Shown: positions 14,399-22,362 of the stretch, one piece after another | Position numbering within the stretch: position 1 is the first letter of the stretch | How the letters are laid out: each line of letters begins with the position of its first letter | Source: Sphaerimonospora thailandensis | GTDB taxonomy: Bacteria; Actinomycetota; Actinomycetes; Streptosporangiales; Streptosporangiaceae | Assembly (NCBI RefSeq): GCF_016863115.1 | Contig: NZ_BOOG01000025.1 | Location: 1-64,000 of the forward strand | DNA: 64,000 nucleotides | Direction: 5' to 3' | Made by a program: the position numbers and the translations under genes | The notes under the pieces: generated by a model | Told to the model about the DNA's origin: nothing | Databases searched by the model: none | The model's input: the letters and a program-made list of their open reading frames with translations, nothing else

Positions 14399-15283
14399 GT
14401 GGAAGTGATGAGGGGCGGGGTCAACGAGGTGCGGCGGGTCGGCTCGACCGTGCACCGTCCGACCGGGCCGTGGAGCCCGGCGGTGCACGGCCTGCTGCGC
14501 CATCTCGAACGGCAGGGCTTCGGCGGAGCCCCACGGCTGTACGGCGTCACCGACGACGGCATGGAGATCCTCGACTTCATCCCCGGGCAGGTGGGCGAGT
14601 ACCCGCTGACCACGGAGGTCGCCTCCTCCGAGGCTCTGGAGAGCGCGGCCGAGTTGCTCGCCGCCTACCATGACGCCACGGTCGGCTATGTGACGGGGCA
14701 CGAGACCGGGTGGATGATGCCGGCGCCGGCACCGGCCGAGGTGATCCTGCACAACGACTACGCTCCGTACAACTGCGTGCTGGACGGCACCAGGGTCGTC
14801 GGCATCATCGACTTCGACACCGCCGCTCCCGGTCCTCGGCTCTGGGATGTGGCCTATGCGGTCTACCGCTGGGCGCCGACGACGGCTCCGGGAAACGGAT
14901 CGGGCTTCGGCACGGCTGAGGAGCAGGCGGCCCGCGCCCGGGTGTTCTGCGACCGCTACGGGTTGGACGCCGCGGGGCGGAGCGCCCTGGTGGACACCAT
15001 CACCGCCCGGCTCACCGCCCTGGTCGACTTCATGCACACCCGGGCCGCCGCGGGCGAGGCGGCGTTCCGGTGCCATATCGAGGAAGGCCACGACCGGCTC
15101 TACCGCGACGACATCGCCTACCTGGAGGAGCGGCCTGCCGTCTTCGAGGCGGCGCTCCTTCATTGGGGAGGACAGGATGTCCGAGCTGGCGGAGCTGGCC
15201 GTACGGCTGCGCGGGTTCGCGCAGGCCAGGGAGTGGGAGCAGTTCCACACTCCGAAGAATCTGGTGATGGCCCTGGCCGGTGA
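14399..15283 (+). CDS. Aminoglycoside phosphotransferase-family (APH) kinase
   Basis: 294 residues. GTG 14399 is preceded by TAGTGT at 14387-14392 with a 6-nt gap, the pattern of a leaderless gene; ATG 14408 is the alternative. Kinase-fold motifs: LHNDYAPYNCVLDG with catalytic Asp120 and Asn125 (HxDxxxxN), and GIIDFDTAAPG with the metal-binding Asp138. Relatives with the start TGPWSPAVHGLLRHL are widespread actinobacterial kinases of unknown small-molecule substrate; drug resistance should not be assumed. The last 35 residues overlap the next gene in another frame and have no family character, as if the original stop near LLHWGG was lost. Confidence 0.75.
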   Translation: MEVMRGGVNEVRRVGSTVHRPTGPWSPAVHGLLRHLERQGFGGAPRLYGVTDDGMEILDFIPGQVGEYPLTTEVASSEALESAAELLAAYHDATVGYVTGHETGWMMPAPAPAEVILHNDYAPYNCVLDGTRVVGIIDFDTAAPGPRLWDVAYAVYRWAPTTAPGNGSGFGTAEEQAARARVFCDRYGLDAAGRSALVDTITARLTALVDFMHTRAAAGEAAFRCHIEEGHDRLYRDDIAYLEERPAVFEAALLHWGGQDVRAGGAGRTAARVRAGQGVGAVPHSEESGDGPGR

Positions 15284-15578
15284 GGTGGGGGAGCTGGTGG
15301 CGGAGTTTCAGTGGCTCACCCCCGCCGAGGCTGAGAACCCGGACCCGGACACCATGGCGCGAGTGCGGGCCGAGTTGGGGGACGTCACCGGCTATCTGGT
15401 ACGGCTGGCCGACGTGCTCGGCGTGGACCTGATCGCCGCGGCGCACGTCAAGCTGGACGAGAGCGAGCGCCGCTATCCCCCGGAGCTGTATCGCGGCTCA
15501 GCCAGAAAGGCCCCGCCGCTGCCCTCCTGCGCAGATGAAGACACGGCTCCGTCCGGGCGCGTCGGCTATATGCCGTGA
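15177..15578 (+). CDS. MazG-like nucleotide pyrophosphohydrolase
   Basis: 133 residues from ATG with GGAGGACAGG immediately upstream. All-alpha NTP pyrophosphatase signature: EVGELVAEFQWL (the ExxE metal ligands) and ELGDVTGYLVRLADVLGVD (ExxD). It is close to the dCTPase/RS21-C6 type (FAQAREWEQFHTPKNLVMALAGE), which removes pyrophosphate from dCTP or modified dNTPs to clean the nucleotide pool. The gene starts inside the APH-like gene (107-bp overlap in a different frame), so the two are co-transcribed and probably translationally coupled. The final 25 residues are low-complexity. Confidence 0.82.
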   Translation: MSELAELAVRLRGFAQAREWEQFHTPKNLVMALAGEVGELVAEFQWLTPAEAENPDPDTMARVRAELGDVTGYLVRLADVLGVDLIAAAHVKLDESERRYPPELYRGSARKAPPLPSCADEDTAPSGRVGYMP

Positions 15579-15637
15579 TATCGAACTAAGCCGCCGATCG
15601 GGTGTCATCGCGGACCTCGCTGGATTAGAGTGCCCGA

Positions 15638-16336
15638 ATGATCATAAAGCGTTCCGTGCTCGCCGCGGGTCTGACCGGTCTGTTAGGCGCCGCGCTCCTC
15701 GTCTCTGCTTCTCCCGCTCTGGCCGGAAGTCCCCCCAAGCCGCCCACTCCGGCCCAACTCCGGTCCGCCCTGCTTCAGCCGGAGGATCTCGGTGATGACT
15801 TCGAGCACAACACGATCCGGAACAGGGAGCTCCTGAGCCCACGGCTCGCTCACACGAAGGCGTGTGTCAAGGCGATGAAGGGGGTGAAGCCGCTCACCCG
15901 GAGCAAGGTCGCGACCTGGCTGGCGAGGGAGGAGGCGCCGGAGGGGGTCAACGAGTACGTTGTGAGCGGCACCTCCGCCCAGATCTCCGCACTCGAGCGG
16001 GCCGCGAAGGTCATGGTCCGTGACTGCGGCCACGTCAATGCCGGCACCAAGGAGATCAAACAGACGATCAGAAAGCTGTCGGTCGGCAAGCTCGGCGATG
16101 GAGCATACGGGATCAGGTTCCGCAATGTGATCCCGTCCGTGAATCCGGATCCGAGCATGGCGGTCGACATCGTGATCATCAGAGTGAAGAACACCATGAT
16201 CACTCTGGAGCACAACGGCTTCTATGGCAAGTTCGATGCGGATCTCACCAGAACCGCCGCCGAGATCGCCACGACGAGGCTCCAGGAAATTCTGGACGGT
16301 TCGACGTCCAGCGCCGAGCACTCCGTGGTCGTCTAA
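15638..16336 (+). CDS. Secreted protein of unknown function
   Basis: 232 residues with a Sec signal peptide (residues 1-29; MIIKRS, hydrophobic core, SPALA cleavage site). The mature part has PAQLRSALLQPEDLGDDF near its start, two cysteines (ACVKAM and RDCGHV) that could form a disulfide, and a C-terminal alternating hydrophobic region. The general layout recalls the extracellular PknH-like sensor domains of actinobacterial lipoproteins, but I see no decisive motif. The ATG is preceded by TAGAGT (15626-15631) with a 6-nt gap, suggesting a leaderless mRNA. A large hairpin follows the gene. Confidence 0.7.
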   Translation: MIIKRSVLAAGLTGLLGAALLVSASPALAGSPPKPPTPAQLRSALLQPEDLGDDFEHNTIRNRELLSPRLAHTKACVKAMKGVKPLTRSKVATWLAREEAPEGVNEYVVSGTSAQISALERAAKVMVRDCGHVNAGTKEIKQTIRKLSVGKLGDGAYGIRFRNVIPSVNPDPSMAVDIVIIRVKNTMITLEHNGFYGKFDADLTRTAAEIATTRLQEILDGSTSSAEHSVVV

Positions 16337-16410
16337 TCGTCAGGTGATTCGCGCGTTGTTTCCTGGAGTCCTGACCGTGACTCGCTGGATCTCACCTAAA
16401 CCTGACCCGT

Positions 16411-16465
16411 GGCCGCCCATGTGCCCTGCCCCGCCCCCGGCACATGGGGGGCAGGGCGGGCGGCC
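16411..16465. terminator. Large GC-rich hairpin between convergent genes
   Basis: GGCCGCCC (16411-16418) pairs with GGGCGGCC (16458-16465) and GCCCTGCC (16423-16430) with GGCAGGGC (16450-16457), perfect in both stems with only ATGT bulged. An alternative stem CATGTGCC/GGCACATG (16418-16425/16439-16446) shares the apex. There is no T-tract, but it stands between convergent genes and is likely a bidirectional terminator. Confidence 0.6.
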
Positions 16466-16471
16466 GTGACG

Positions 16472-17722
16472 TCAGCGGGTGGGGTTGAAGTCCCGCAGGG
16501 CGGTGGGCACCTTGCCCGTGGTGATCTGCTCGGCGAGCATCCGCCCGGTGATCGGCCCCTGGGTGATGCCCCACATGCCGTGCCCGCCGGCGACGAAGAT
16601 CCCCGGGACGTCGGTGGCGCCGATGAGGGGCATGCCGTCGGGGGTGACGGGCCGGGGGCCGACCCACAGGTCGGTCATCGCGTCCCAGTCGACTCCGGAC
16701 AGCAGCGGCCTGGCCGACTTGACGATCGCGTCGATCCGCCGCTGCACCAGCGGGTGGTCGGGCCCGCGGAACTCCATCGTTCCCGCGACCCGGAGCTTGC
16801 CCTGGTACGGCGTGCAGGCGACGCGCACGGCCGGCAGGTAGATCGGCCCGCGCACGGGCTCCGCGGTGGGCACGGTGAAGGAGTAGCCGCGCCCGGCGCG
16901 CACCGGCACCCGAACGCCCCACGCCTTGCTGAGCCGGTTCAGCCAGGCGCCCGTGGCCAGGACGACGGCGTCGGCGGCGACCGAGTCGCCGGTGCTCGAC
17001 ACCACGGTCAGCCCGCCGCTCCCGGTACGCACGTCGGCGACATCGAAGCCGGAGCGGATCTCGGCGCCGCGGGCGGCGACGGCGCGGCCCAGCGCGTGCG
17101 TGAACTCTCCGGGGTCGATGTAGCGCTGCCCCTCCAGCCGGATGCCGGCCCGCACCCGCGGGGAGATCTGCGGCAGCAGCGCGCCGAGTTCGTCACCCTT
17201 GAACGCGGTGTACTCGATCTTCAGTCCCGACTCGTTGATCCGCCGCAGCTCGTGCAGCAGGCCCACGGCCTGGCGCTCGGTCTCGAACGCGGCCATGATC
17301 GGCGCGTCGATCGTGGGCGCCTCGACGCCGTTCGACGTGAGCACGTCGAAGGCCTCCAGGCACTCGTCGTTGAGCGGGATGTTCGCCCGTACGGCACGGC
17401 CCCAGGACTTCCAGCTGCAGTTCAGGGCGAACTTGGTGAGGAACGCCAGCAGGCCCGGGTCGGGGGTGGCCGGCACGTGCAGCGGGGCGTTCGGGTTGAG
17501 CAGGGAGCTCAGGCCGTAACGCAGGACGCCGGGCTCGTTCAGCGGGATGGCCAGCCCCGGGGAGAGCCACCCGGCGTTGCCCCAGGATGCGGCCGCGGCC
17601 ACACCGCCGCGGTCGACCACGGTGACGTCCACGCCGCGCTCCTGCAGGAACCACGCGGTGGACAGCCCGACCACACCGGCGCCGATCACTACCGCTGTAC
17701 GCGGCTCACGGTCCATACCCAT
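16472..17722 (-). CDS. FAD-dependent D-amino-acid dehydrogenase-like oxidoreductase (DadA family)
   Basis: 416 residues. The N-terminus has the FAD dinucleotide motif VVIGAGVVGLSTAWFLQERG, then ASWGNAGWLSPGLAIPL, typical of DadA. The C-terminus has WVGPRPVTPDGMPLIG and VAGGHGMWGITQGPITGRMLAEQI, the second FAD-contact region. DadA-type enzymes deaminate D-amino acids at the membrane and deliver electrons to the respiratory chain; hydroxyproline-specific relatives exist and cannot be excluded. The PucR-family regulator gene 127 bp upstream on the same strand is its likely controller. Confidence 0.86.
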   Translation of the reverse strand: MGMDREPRTAVVIGAGVVGLSTAWFLQERGVDVTVVDRGGVAAAASWGNAGWLSPGLAIPLNEPGVLRYGLSSLLNPNAPLHVPATPDPGLLAFLTKFALNCSWKSWGRAVRANIPLNDECLEAFDVLTSNGVEAPTIDAPIMAAFETERQAVGLLHELRRINESGLKIEYTAFKGDELGALLPQISPRVRAGIRLEGQRYIDPGEFTHALGRAVAARGAEIRSGFDVADVRTGSGGLTVVSSTGDSVAADAVVLATGAWLNRLSKAWGVRVPVRAGRGYSFTVPTAEPVRGPIYLPAVRVACTPYQGKLRVAGTMEFRGPDHPLVQRRIDAIVKSARPLLSGVDWDAMTDLWVGPRPVTPDGMPLIGATDVPGIFVAGGHGMWGITQGPITGRMLAEQITTGKVPTALRDFNPTR

Positions 17723-17849
17723 CGCCTCCGCTATACCATTTTCCGCCTTTCACCGAGGATCGCTGCTGCGAGAGGGCGATGTGCTGTCCGCGTCGGACAA
17801 GTGCGACCACGGCCTTTGTCCCGCGCGGACAACGCCGTCGAGCACCGGC

Positions 17850-19394
17850 TCAGGGGCGGCTGTCCCGGTGCACGGCCAGCGCGATGATCATGGCCAGCCG
17901 CTTCTCCGGCACGTCGAGCCGCAGGTTGGTGATCTCGGCCATCTTCCTGAGCCGGTAGCGCACGGTGTTGGGGTGGACGCCGAGGCGATCGGCGGCGGCG
18001 GCCAGGTCCCCCTGCGCCTCCAGCCAGGCCCGCAACGTCGCGATGTAGCGCGTGCCGCGCTCGGTGTCGTACCGGGTGAGGTCGGCGACCGGCCCGCGCG
18101 CGGGGGCGCGTCCGGCGGCGGCCGCCGCCCGCAGGCGCTGCATCAGGATCTCGTCCCAGGACTCGTCATAGACGACGGCAGCGGCCCTGCCGGGCCGTGA
18201 GGCGCGCAGGGCGAGGCTCTCGTCGGCCTCCTGCCTGCTTGCGGGCAACTGGGCCGGCTCGGCCGCCCCGCCGATGCCGGCGTACACGGTGACCTGCCGG
18301 GGCAGGACGCCCGTGATCGAGGTGAGCCACTCATGCGCCGGCGTGGCGTCGGCGGCGCAGGGCAGCACGGTGTAGAGGGTGTTGCCGAACAGCGCGCTGC
18401 GCCCCGGTCGCGACCAGCCGAAGCCGGTGGTCGCGCGTTCGTAGGCGAGCAGGATCGCGGCGTGCCGCTCGTCGGCGACGTGCGCCTGCAGCGCGATCAC
18501 CCGGAACTGCCCTCCGGGCAGGCCGAGCCGGCTGATCACAGCGAGGGCGTCGGCCGTCCCCTCCAGCAACTGGATGACGAGGTCGGACTCGACCTGCCGT
18601 TCCAGGTCGGCGCTGACCCGGGAGCGCAGCAGGTGCAGCGCGACCGCCCGGGCTCCGTCGCTCAGCACGGTCTGATGCTCAGGGGACAGCGGGCGCTCGC
18701 ATTCGACCCAGATCGATCCCAGCAGCTCGCGCCCGGCGCGTACGGCGACCACCATGCGGCCGCGTAGTCCGTGCTCCGGCGAGGGCTCGACGAACAGCGG
18801 CTCGTCGGAGGCGCGCAGGTGCGCGAAGACGCCCTTGCGCTCCAGCAGATGGTGCATGGCGTCCGGAATCCGGCGGCCCAGGATGGTCTCCAGGCGCACC
18901 GGGTCGGCCGACTGCTGGGCCCGGGAGTACGCCAGGACCCGCGACATCTGGTCCTCGATCGTCACCGGGGAGCCGATCTCGGCGGCGAGCGAGTCGGCGA
19001 AGGCGAACAGATCGGTCGGTCCCCGCCCGGCGTCGGTCTCCCGGCCTTCGAGCACGAGGCCGTACACCACGCCGAAGAGCTGGCTCCAGGACACCGCGGG
19101 TTCCACGAGCAGCACCGCGATCCCGCTGTCGCGCGCCTGTGCCAGGGCCTGCTCCTCCAGGGGCGGGGTCCCGCGTACCAGCACCGCGGCGGCGCGCGCC
19201 GACCGGGCGAGCCGTACGGCTTCGGCCGCGGAGTCCACACCGACCGACAGGAACACGTCACCGGTCGCGGCGCGCGGGTCGGTCGGGTCGTGCACGACCA
19301 CGCTGCGCAGCGCCACGTCGCGGGAGGCGGGGGCGCAGCACAGCCGGGCCCCGTAGCCGCCGAGGACGTTCACCAGCCGGTCAAGCTTCAGCAT
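17850..19394 (-). CDS. PucR-family transcriptional regulator
   Basis: 514 residues from ATG 19394 (starts MLKLDRLVNVLGG). Residues about 1-125 are the PucR sensory domain (VVVHDPTDPRAATGDVFLSVGV and AAAVLVRGT). A central GGDEF-like/GAF-like region follows. The C-terminal HTH_30 domain, about 455-510, has GDLAAAADRLGVHPNTVRYRLRKMAEITN. Members regulate purine catabolism, amino-acid (proline, alanine) degradation and similar uses of nitrogen. Placement directly upstream of the DadA-like gene suggests control of D-amino-acid or proline oxidation. An in-frame ATG 48 nt further up (19442) is a less likely start because homologues begin near MLKLD. Confidence 0.87.
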   Translation of the reverse strand: MLKLDRLVNVLGGYGARLCCAPASRDVALRSVVVHDPTDPRAATGDVFLSVGVDSAAEAVRLARSARAAAVLVRGTPPLEEQALAQARDSGIAVLLVEPAVSWSQLFGVVYGLVLEGRETDAGRGPTDLFAFADSLAAEIGSPVTIEDQMSRVLAYSRAQQSADPVRLETILGRRIPDAMHHLLERKGVFAHLRASDEPLFVEPSPEHGLRGRMVVAVRAGRELLGSIWVECERPLSPEHQTVLSDGARAVALHLLRSRVSADLERQVESDLVIQLLEGTADALAVISRLGLPGGQFRVIALQAHVADERHAAILLAYERATTGFGWSRPGRSALFGNTLYTVLPCAADATPAHEWLTSITGVLPRQVTVYAGIGGAAEPAQLPASRQEADESLALRASRPGRAAAVVYDESWDEILMQRLRAAAAAGRAPARGPVADLTRYDTERGTRYIATLRAWLEAQGDLAAAADRLGVHPNTVRYRLRKMAEITNLRLDVPEKRLAMIIALAVHRDSRP

Positions 19395-19629
19395 GATTAG
19401 CGGTGCCCCACCTGTCTCGATGCCGAGGGCATTGGCCCTCACAGTGGGCTCTGTGAGCGTTTCGCCTCATGCTAGTGCGTGACGAATGCCTGGCAGCGGG
19501 GTCGACAACGCCTCGGCGCGTGAACCGCCGTCAGATCCCCTTTCTCCTGTTGCGCATACCTGGCCCATGACCTGGCATGCTGGTGACCATGAGAGGTTTC
19601 CCCGGTGCCCGCGACGAGGATGGCCGCTG

Positions 19630-21576
19630 ATGCGTGACGACGTCATGGTGAACGCCGCGGACATCGCCCGGATCGCGGACGTCGGCCGGGCCGCGGTGAG
19701 CAACTGGCGCAAGCGGTTCGACGACTTCCCTCGGCCGGTCGGCGGGACCGCGAGCAGTCCGTCCTTCTCCCTCGCGGAGATCGAGCAGTGGCTGCGCAAG
19801 CACAACAGGTACGTCGAGGTGGCGCCCCTGGAACGGGTCTGGCAGCGGCTGCGGGCCGTCGGCGACGATCTGCGCCTGGGGGATGTGGTCGTCTACACCG
19901 GGACATTCCTGCTCTACCTGAAACGTGATCCCGCCGCCTGGCGCGAGCTGGCCCGTCTCACCGACGACGAGATGCTGTCGCGGCTGCCCGGCTCGGTCGC
20001 GGCCGTGGTGCCCGAACCGCCCGGCGAGCTGCCGCACGAGCTCGGTGTCGACCCGTCGCTGATCCGGGCCATCGCCGAGGTGGGCGCCGAGGAGGGACCG
20101 GCCGCCGCGTTCGACGCGATCTGCGCCCGCTACATCGACGTTCACGCCCGGCGGCTGCTCGCCACCCCCGAACCCGTGGGCGCCCTGATGGCCCGGCTGG
20201 CCGCGACCGCCGGGAAGACCGTGCTCGATCCCAGCTGTGGCATCGGCACCCTTCTGCTCGCCTCGGGCGCCGCACGCGCGCTCGGCCAGGACGTCAACGG
20301 TACGGCGGCCCGCCTGACGGCGGTCAGGCTGCTGCTGCACGGCGTCGAAGCGGCCGTCCGCGACGGCGACTCGCTGCGGGCCGACGCGTTCCCGGACGAG
20401 CTGGTCGACGCGGTCATCTGCAATCCGCCGTTCAACGACCGGGGCTGGGGATACGAGGAGCTGACCAGCGACCCCCGATGGGAGTACGGCCTGCCGCCGC
20501 GCGGCGAGTCGGAGCTGGCCTGGGTGCAGCACTGCCTGTCCCATGTCCGCCCCGGCGGGCTCGTCGTCATCATGATGCCGGGCGTCGCGGCCAGCCGCAG
20601 ATCCGGCCGCCGGGTCCGCGGCAACCTGCTCAGAGCCGGGGCGCTACGCGCCATCGTGACCCTGTCGGCCGGCGCCGCCCCCGCCTCCAGCGGTGCACCC
20701 GACCTGTGGGTGCTGCGGCGGCCCGAGGCCGGCGACCCACCCGCCTCCGACGTGCTCATGGTCAACGCCGGAGACGACCTCGCCGTCGTGGAGGCCGCCT
20801 GGCAGGCGTACACGAGCCGTGCGGAAACCGGGCCGCCGGATCTTCCGGAGGCGAGCCGCGTGGTGCGGATCATCGACCTGCTCGACGAGGAGGTGGCGCT
20901 CACCCCCGCACACCGGGTGAGCCGGCAGACCCGGGCGGAGCCGTTCACCGGGGTACGCGAGCGCGCCCGGGAGGCGATCTCCCGGCTGGAGGTCCCGAAG
21001 CTGACCCCGCTGCCGGTACGGCGCGAGCTGCCGCTGACGAGCATCGGCGAGCTGTCCAGGGCGGGGGTGGTGAGCATCGGCCAGGGCCCGCTCAAGCTGG
21101 CGGAGGAGACCGGCGACCTGCCCGTGCTGACCGTCAAGGACCTCGTGCGCGGCCGCGCACCAAGCGGGCGCACCTGCGACGAGCCCGGACTGGTGTTCAC
21201 CCGGGAGGGGGACGTCGTCGCCCCGCTCATCCCCGGTGAGAACACCGCGGCACGGGTCGTGGCCGGCCCTCCCGTGGTGCTCGGCCCCCGGCTGCTGCTG
21301 TTCCGCGTGGACCCCGACCGGCTCGATCCGTACTATCTCGCCGGCTGCCTGCGCGTCACCGGCGAGACGAGCGTGCGGCTCGGCTCCTCGGTCCGGATGG
21401 ATCCCCGCAGGGCGCGGCTGCCCCGGCTGCCGATCGAGGAGCAGCGGGAGTACGGCGAGGCCTTCCGGCGGCTGCTCGCCTACGAGGACGCGGTCCGCGA
21501 GCTCAGGACGGCCAGCGACGATCTCCTGCGGATCGGGTTCGAGGGCCTGCTCGACGGCACGCTCCACCCCGAATGA
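19630..21576 (+). CDS. HTH - N6-adenine DNA methylase - TRD-like fusion protein
   Basis: 648 residues from ATG 19630 (GAGGA about 9 nt upstream). Residues 7-60 are an excisionase/MerR-like helix-turn-helix (NAADIARIADVGRAAVSNWRKRF, key residues A-V-S-N-W). Residues about 165-400 are a type I HsdM-like N6-adenine methylase: SAM motif DPSCGIGTLLLAS (200-212) and catalytic NPPF (265-268). Residues about 475-640 look like a single HsdS-type target-recognition half (LTSIGELSRAGVVSIGQGPLK, LTVKDLVRG, LFRVDPDRLDPYYLAGCLR, ARLPRLPIEEQREY). No HsdR, BREX or Pgl partner gene is adjacent; the downstream gene is a DUF5990 protein. An orphan epigenetic methylase or the methylase part of a dispersed system is inferred. 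Confidence 0.82.
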   Translation: MRDDVMVNAADIARIADVGRAAVSNWRKRFDDFPRPVGGTASSPSFSLAEIEQWLRKHNRYVEVAPLERVWQRLRAVGDDLRLGDVVVYTGTFLLYLKRDPAAWRELARLTDDEMLSRLPGSVAAVVPEPPGELPHELGVDPSLIRAIAEVGAEEGPAAAFDAICARYIDVHARRLLATPEPVGALMARLAATAGKTVLDPSCGIGTLLLASGAARALGQDVNGTAARLTAVRLLLHGVEAAVRDGDSLRADAFPDELVDAVICNPPFNDRGWGYEELTSDPRWEYGLPPRGESELAWVQHCLSHVRPGGLVVIMMPGVAASRRSGRRVRGNLLRAGALRAIVTLSAGAAPASSGAPDLWVLRRPEAGDPPASDVLMVNAGDDLAVVEAAWQAYTSRAETGPPDLPEASRVVRIIDLLDEEVALTPAHRVSRQTRAEPFTGVRERAREAISRLEVPKLTPLPVRRELPLTSIGELSRAGVVSIGQGPLKLAEETGDLPVLTVKDLVRGRAPSGRTCDEPGLVFTREGDVVAPLIPGENTAARVVAGPPVVLGPRLLLFRVDPDRLDPYYLAGCLRVTGETSVRLGSSVRMDPRRARLPRLPIEEQREYGEAFRRLLAYEDAVRELRTASDDLLRIGFEGLLDGTLHPE

Positions 21577-21602
21577 GCCCGCGTGCACGGGAAGATGGGG
21601 CT

Positions 21603-22061
21603 GTGCTGATTCGCATTGAGGCGTCCCACTTGCCGGGCCGGGACTGCGCTCAGGCACCGGGGTTCCCGGGGTACCGCAACATCCATGTCGGGGTGCAACG
21701 GCGGGCTCGCCCGCATGAGCTTCTCGGGCTGTATCGAGGGGATGCGCCGGAGGTGGTGTGGGAACTGGAGGCCACCGCCATGGTGAAAGAGAGCGGGTGG
21801 GATCTCCGCGGACCGTACGTGCAGGGCAGACCGGGCGGCCGGTTCGTGTACCTGTCGTGGGGGATGGTGGACGACGCCGGGACGTTCTCGATGTTCCGGC
21901 GGGCGAAGCTGTGGTTCGACGCCGTCCCGCCGGATGTGCTGGACGCCGCTGTGAAGGCCGGGCTGCTGGTGGGACGCCTGGGCCTGACCGACTCCCGCGG
22001 ACAGCCGTTGTGCGCGGCGGTCCGCCCTCCCCTCATCGAATGGTCGGCTCCCGCGATTTGA
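21603..22061 (+). CDS. DUF5990-family protein
   Basis: 152 residues. I start it at GTG 21603 (VLIRIEASHLPGRD), which has GATGGGG about 5 nt upstream and fits where relatives begin; an in-frame ATG at 21573 overlaps the methylase stop (ATGA) and is the alternative. Blocks such as NIHVGVQRR, WELEATAM, DLRGPYVQGRPGGRFVYLSWG and SMFRRAKLWFD are those of DUF5990, a small cytosolic actinobacterial family of unknown function. It is probably co-transcribed with the methylase gene, but a functional link is not established. Confidence 0.72.
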   Translation: MLIRIEASHLPGRDCAQAPGFPGYRNIHVGVQRRARPHELLGLYRGDAPEVVWELEATAMVKESGWDLRGPYVQGRPGGRFVYLSWGMVDDAGTFSMFRRAKLWFDAVPPDVLDAAVKAGLLVGRLGLTDSRGQPLCAAVRPPLIEWSAPAI

Positions 22062-22362
22062 CCTCGCCATCAAGAACCGGCATTAACACCGCGTCAGGGG
22101 CGTAGAACGTCCGTTGGGGCACGATGGGCGCCGCGCAGCGCGGCGTTGGTGCCCTCGTGCACGGATACCGAGACGGGTTTGGGGGATCCCCCGCCCGGCG
22201 CAGGCTGCGTCTGACCCATAGCCATCAGAGTAGGCTCGAAGAGCATGCTGCGTCGGTCGAAGAAGACCGCTGGAGTGCACCCCGACTGCTATCGTCCGCA
22301 ATGTTCTGCTATCCCAGGCGGCGGTTGAGTTGCCCCGCACAGCAAAATCGGGAGTTCTCCTC
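22062..22362. other. Gene-free region upstream of the MurG homologue
   Basis: No supportable gene. TATCGT at about 22288-22293 could be a -10 for the MurG-like gene, but no matching -35 is convincing. GGGAG at 22350-22354 is the likely ribosome binding site of the downstream gene. Confidence 0.35.

Noticed and set aside
14399..15283. Antibiotic-resistance call for the APH-family gene
   Set aside because: APH-fold kinases in actinobacteria have many substrates, and there is no similarity to a specific known resistance enzyme that I can recognise.
19630..22061. Complete restriction-modification or BREX system
   Set aside because: Only the methylase/TRD fusion and a DUF5990 gene are present; no nuclease, helicase or other system component lies within the window.
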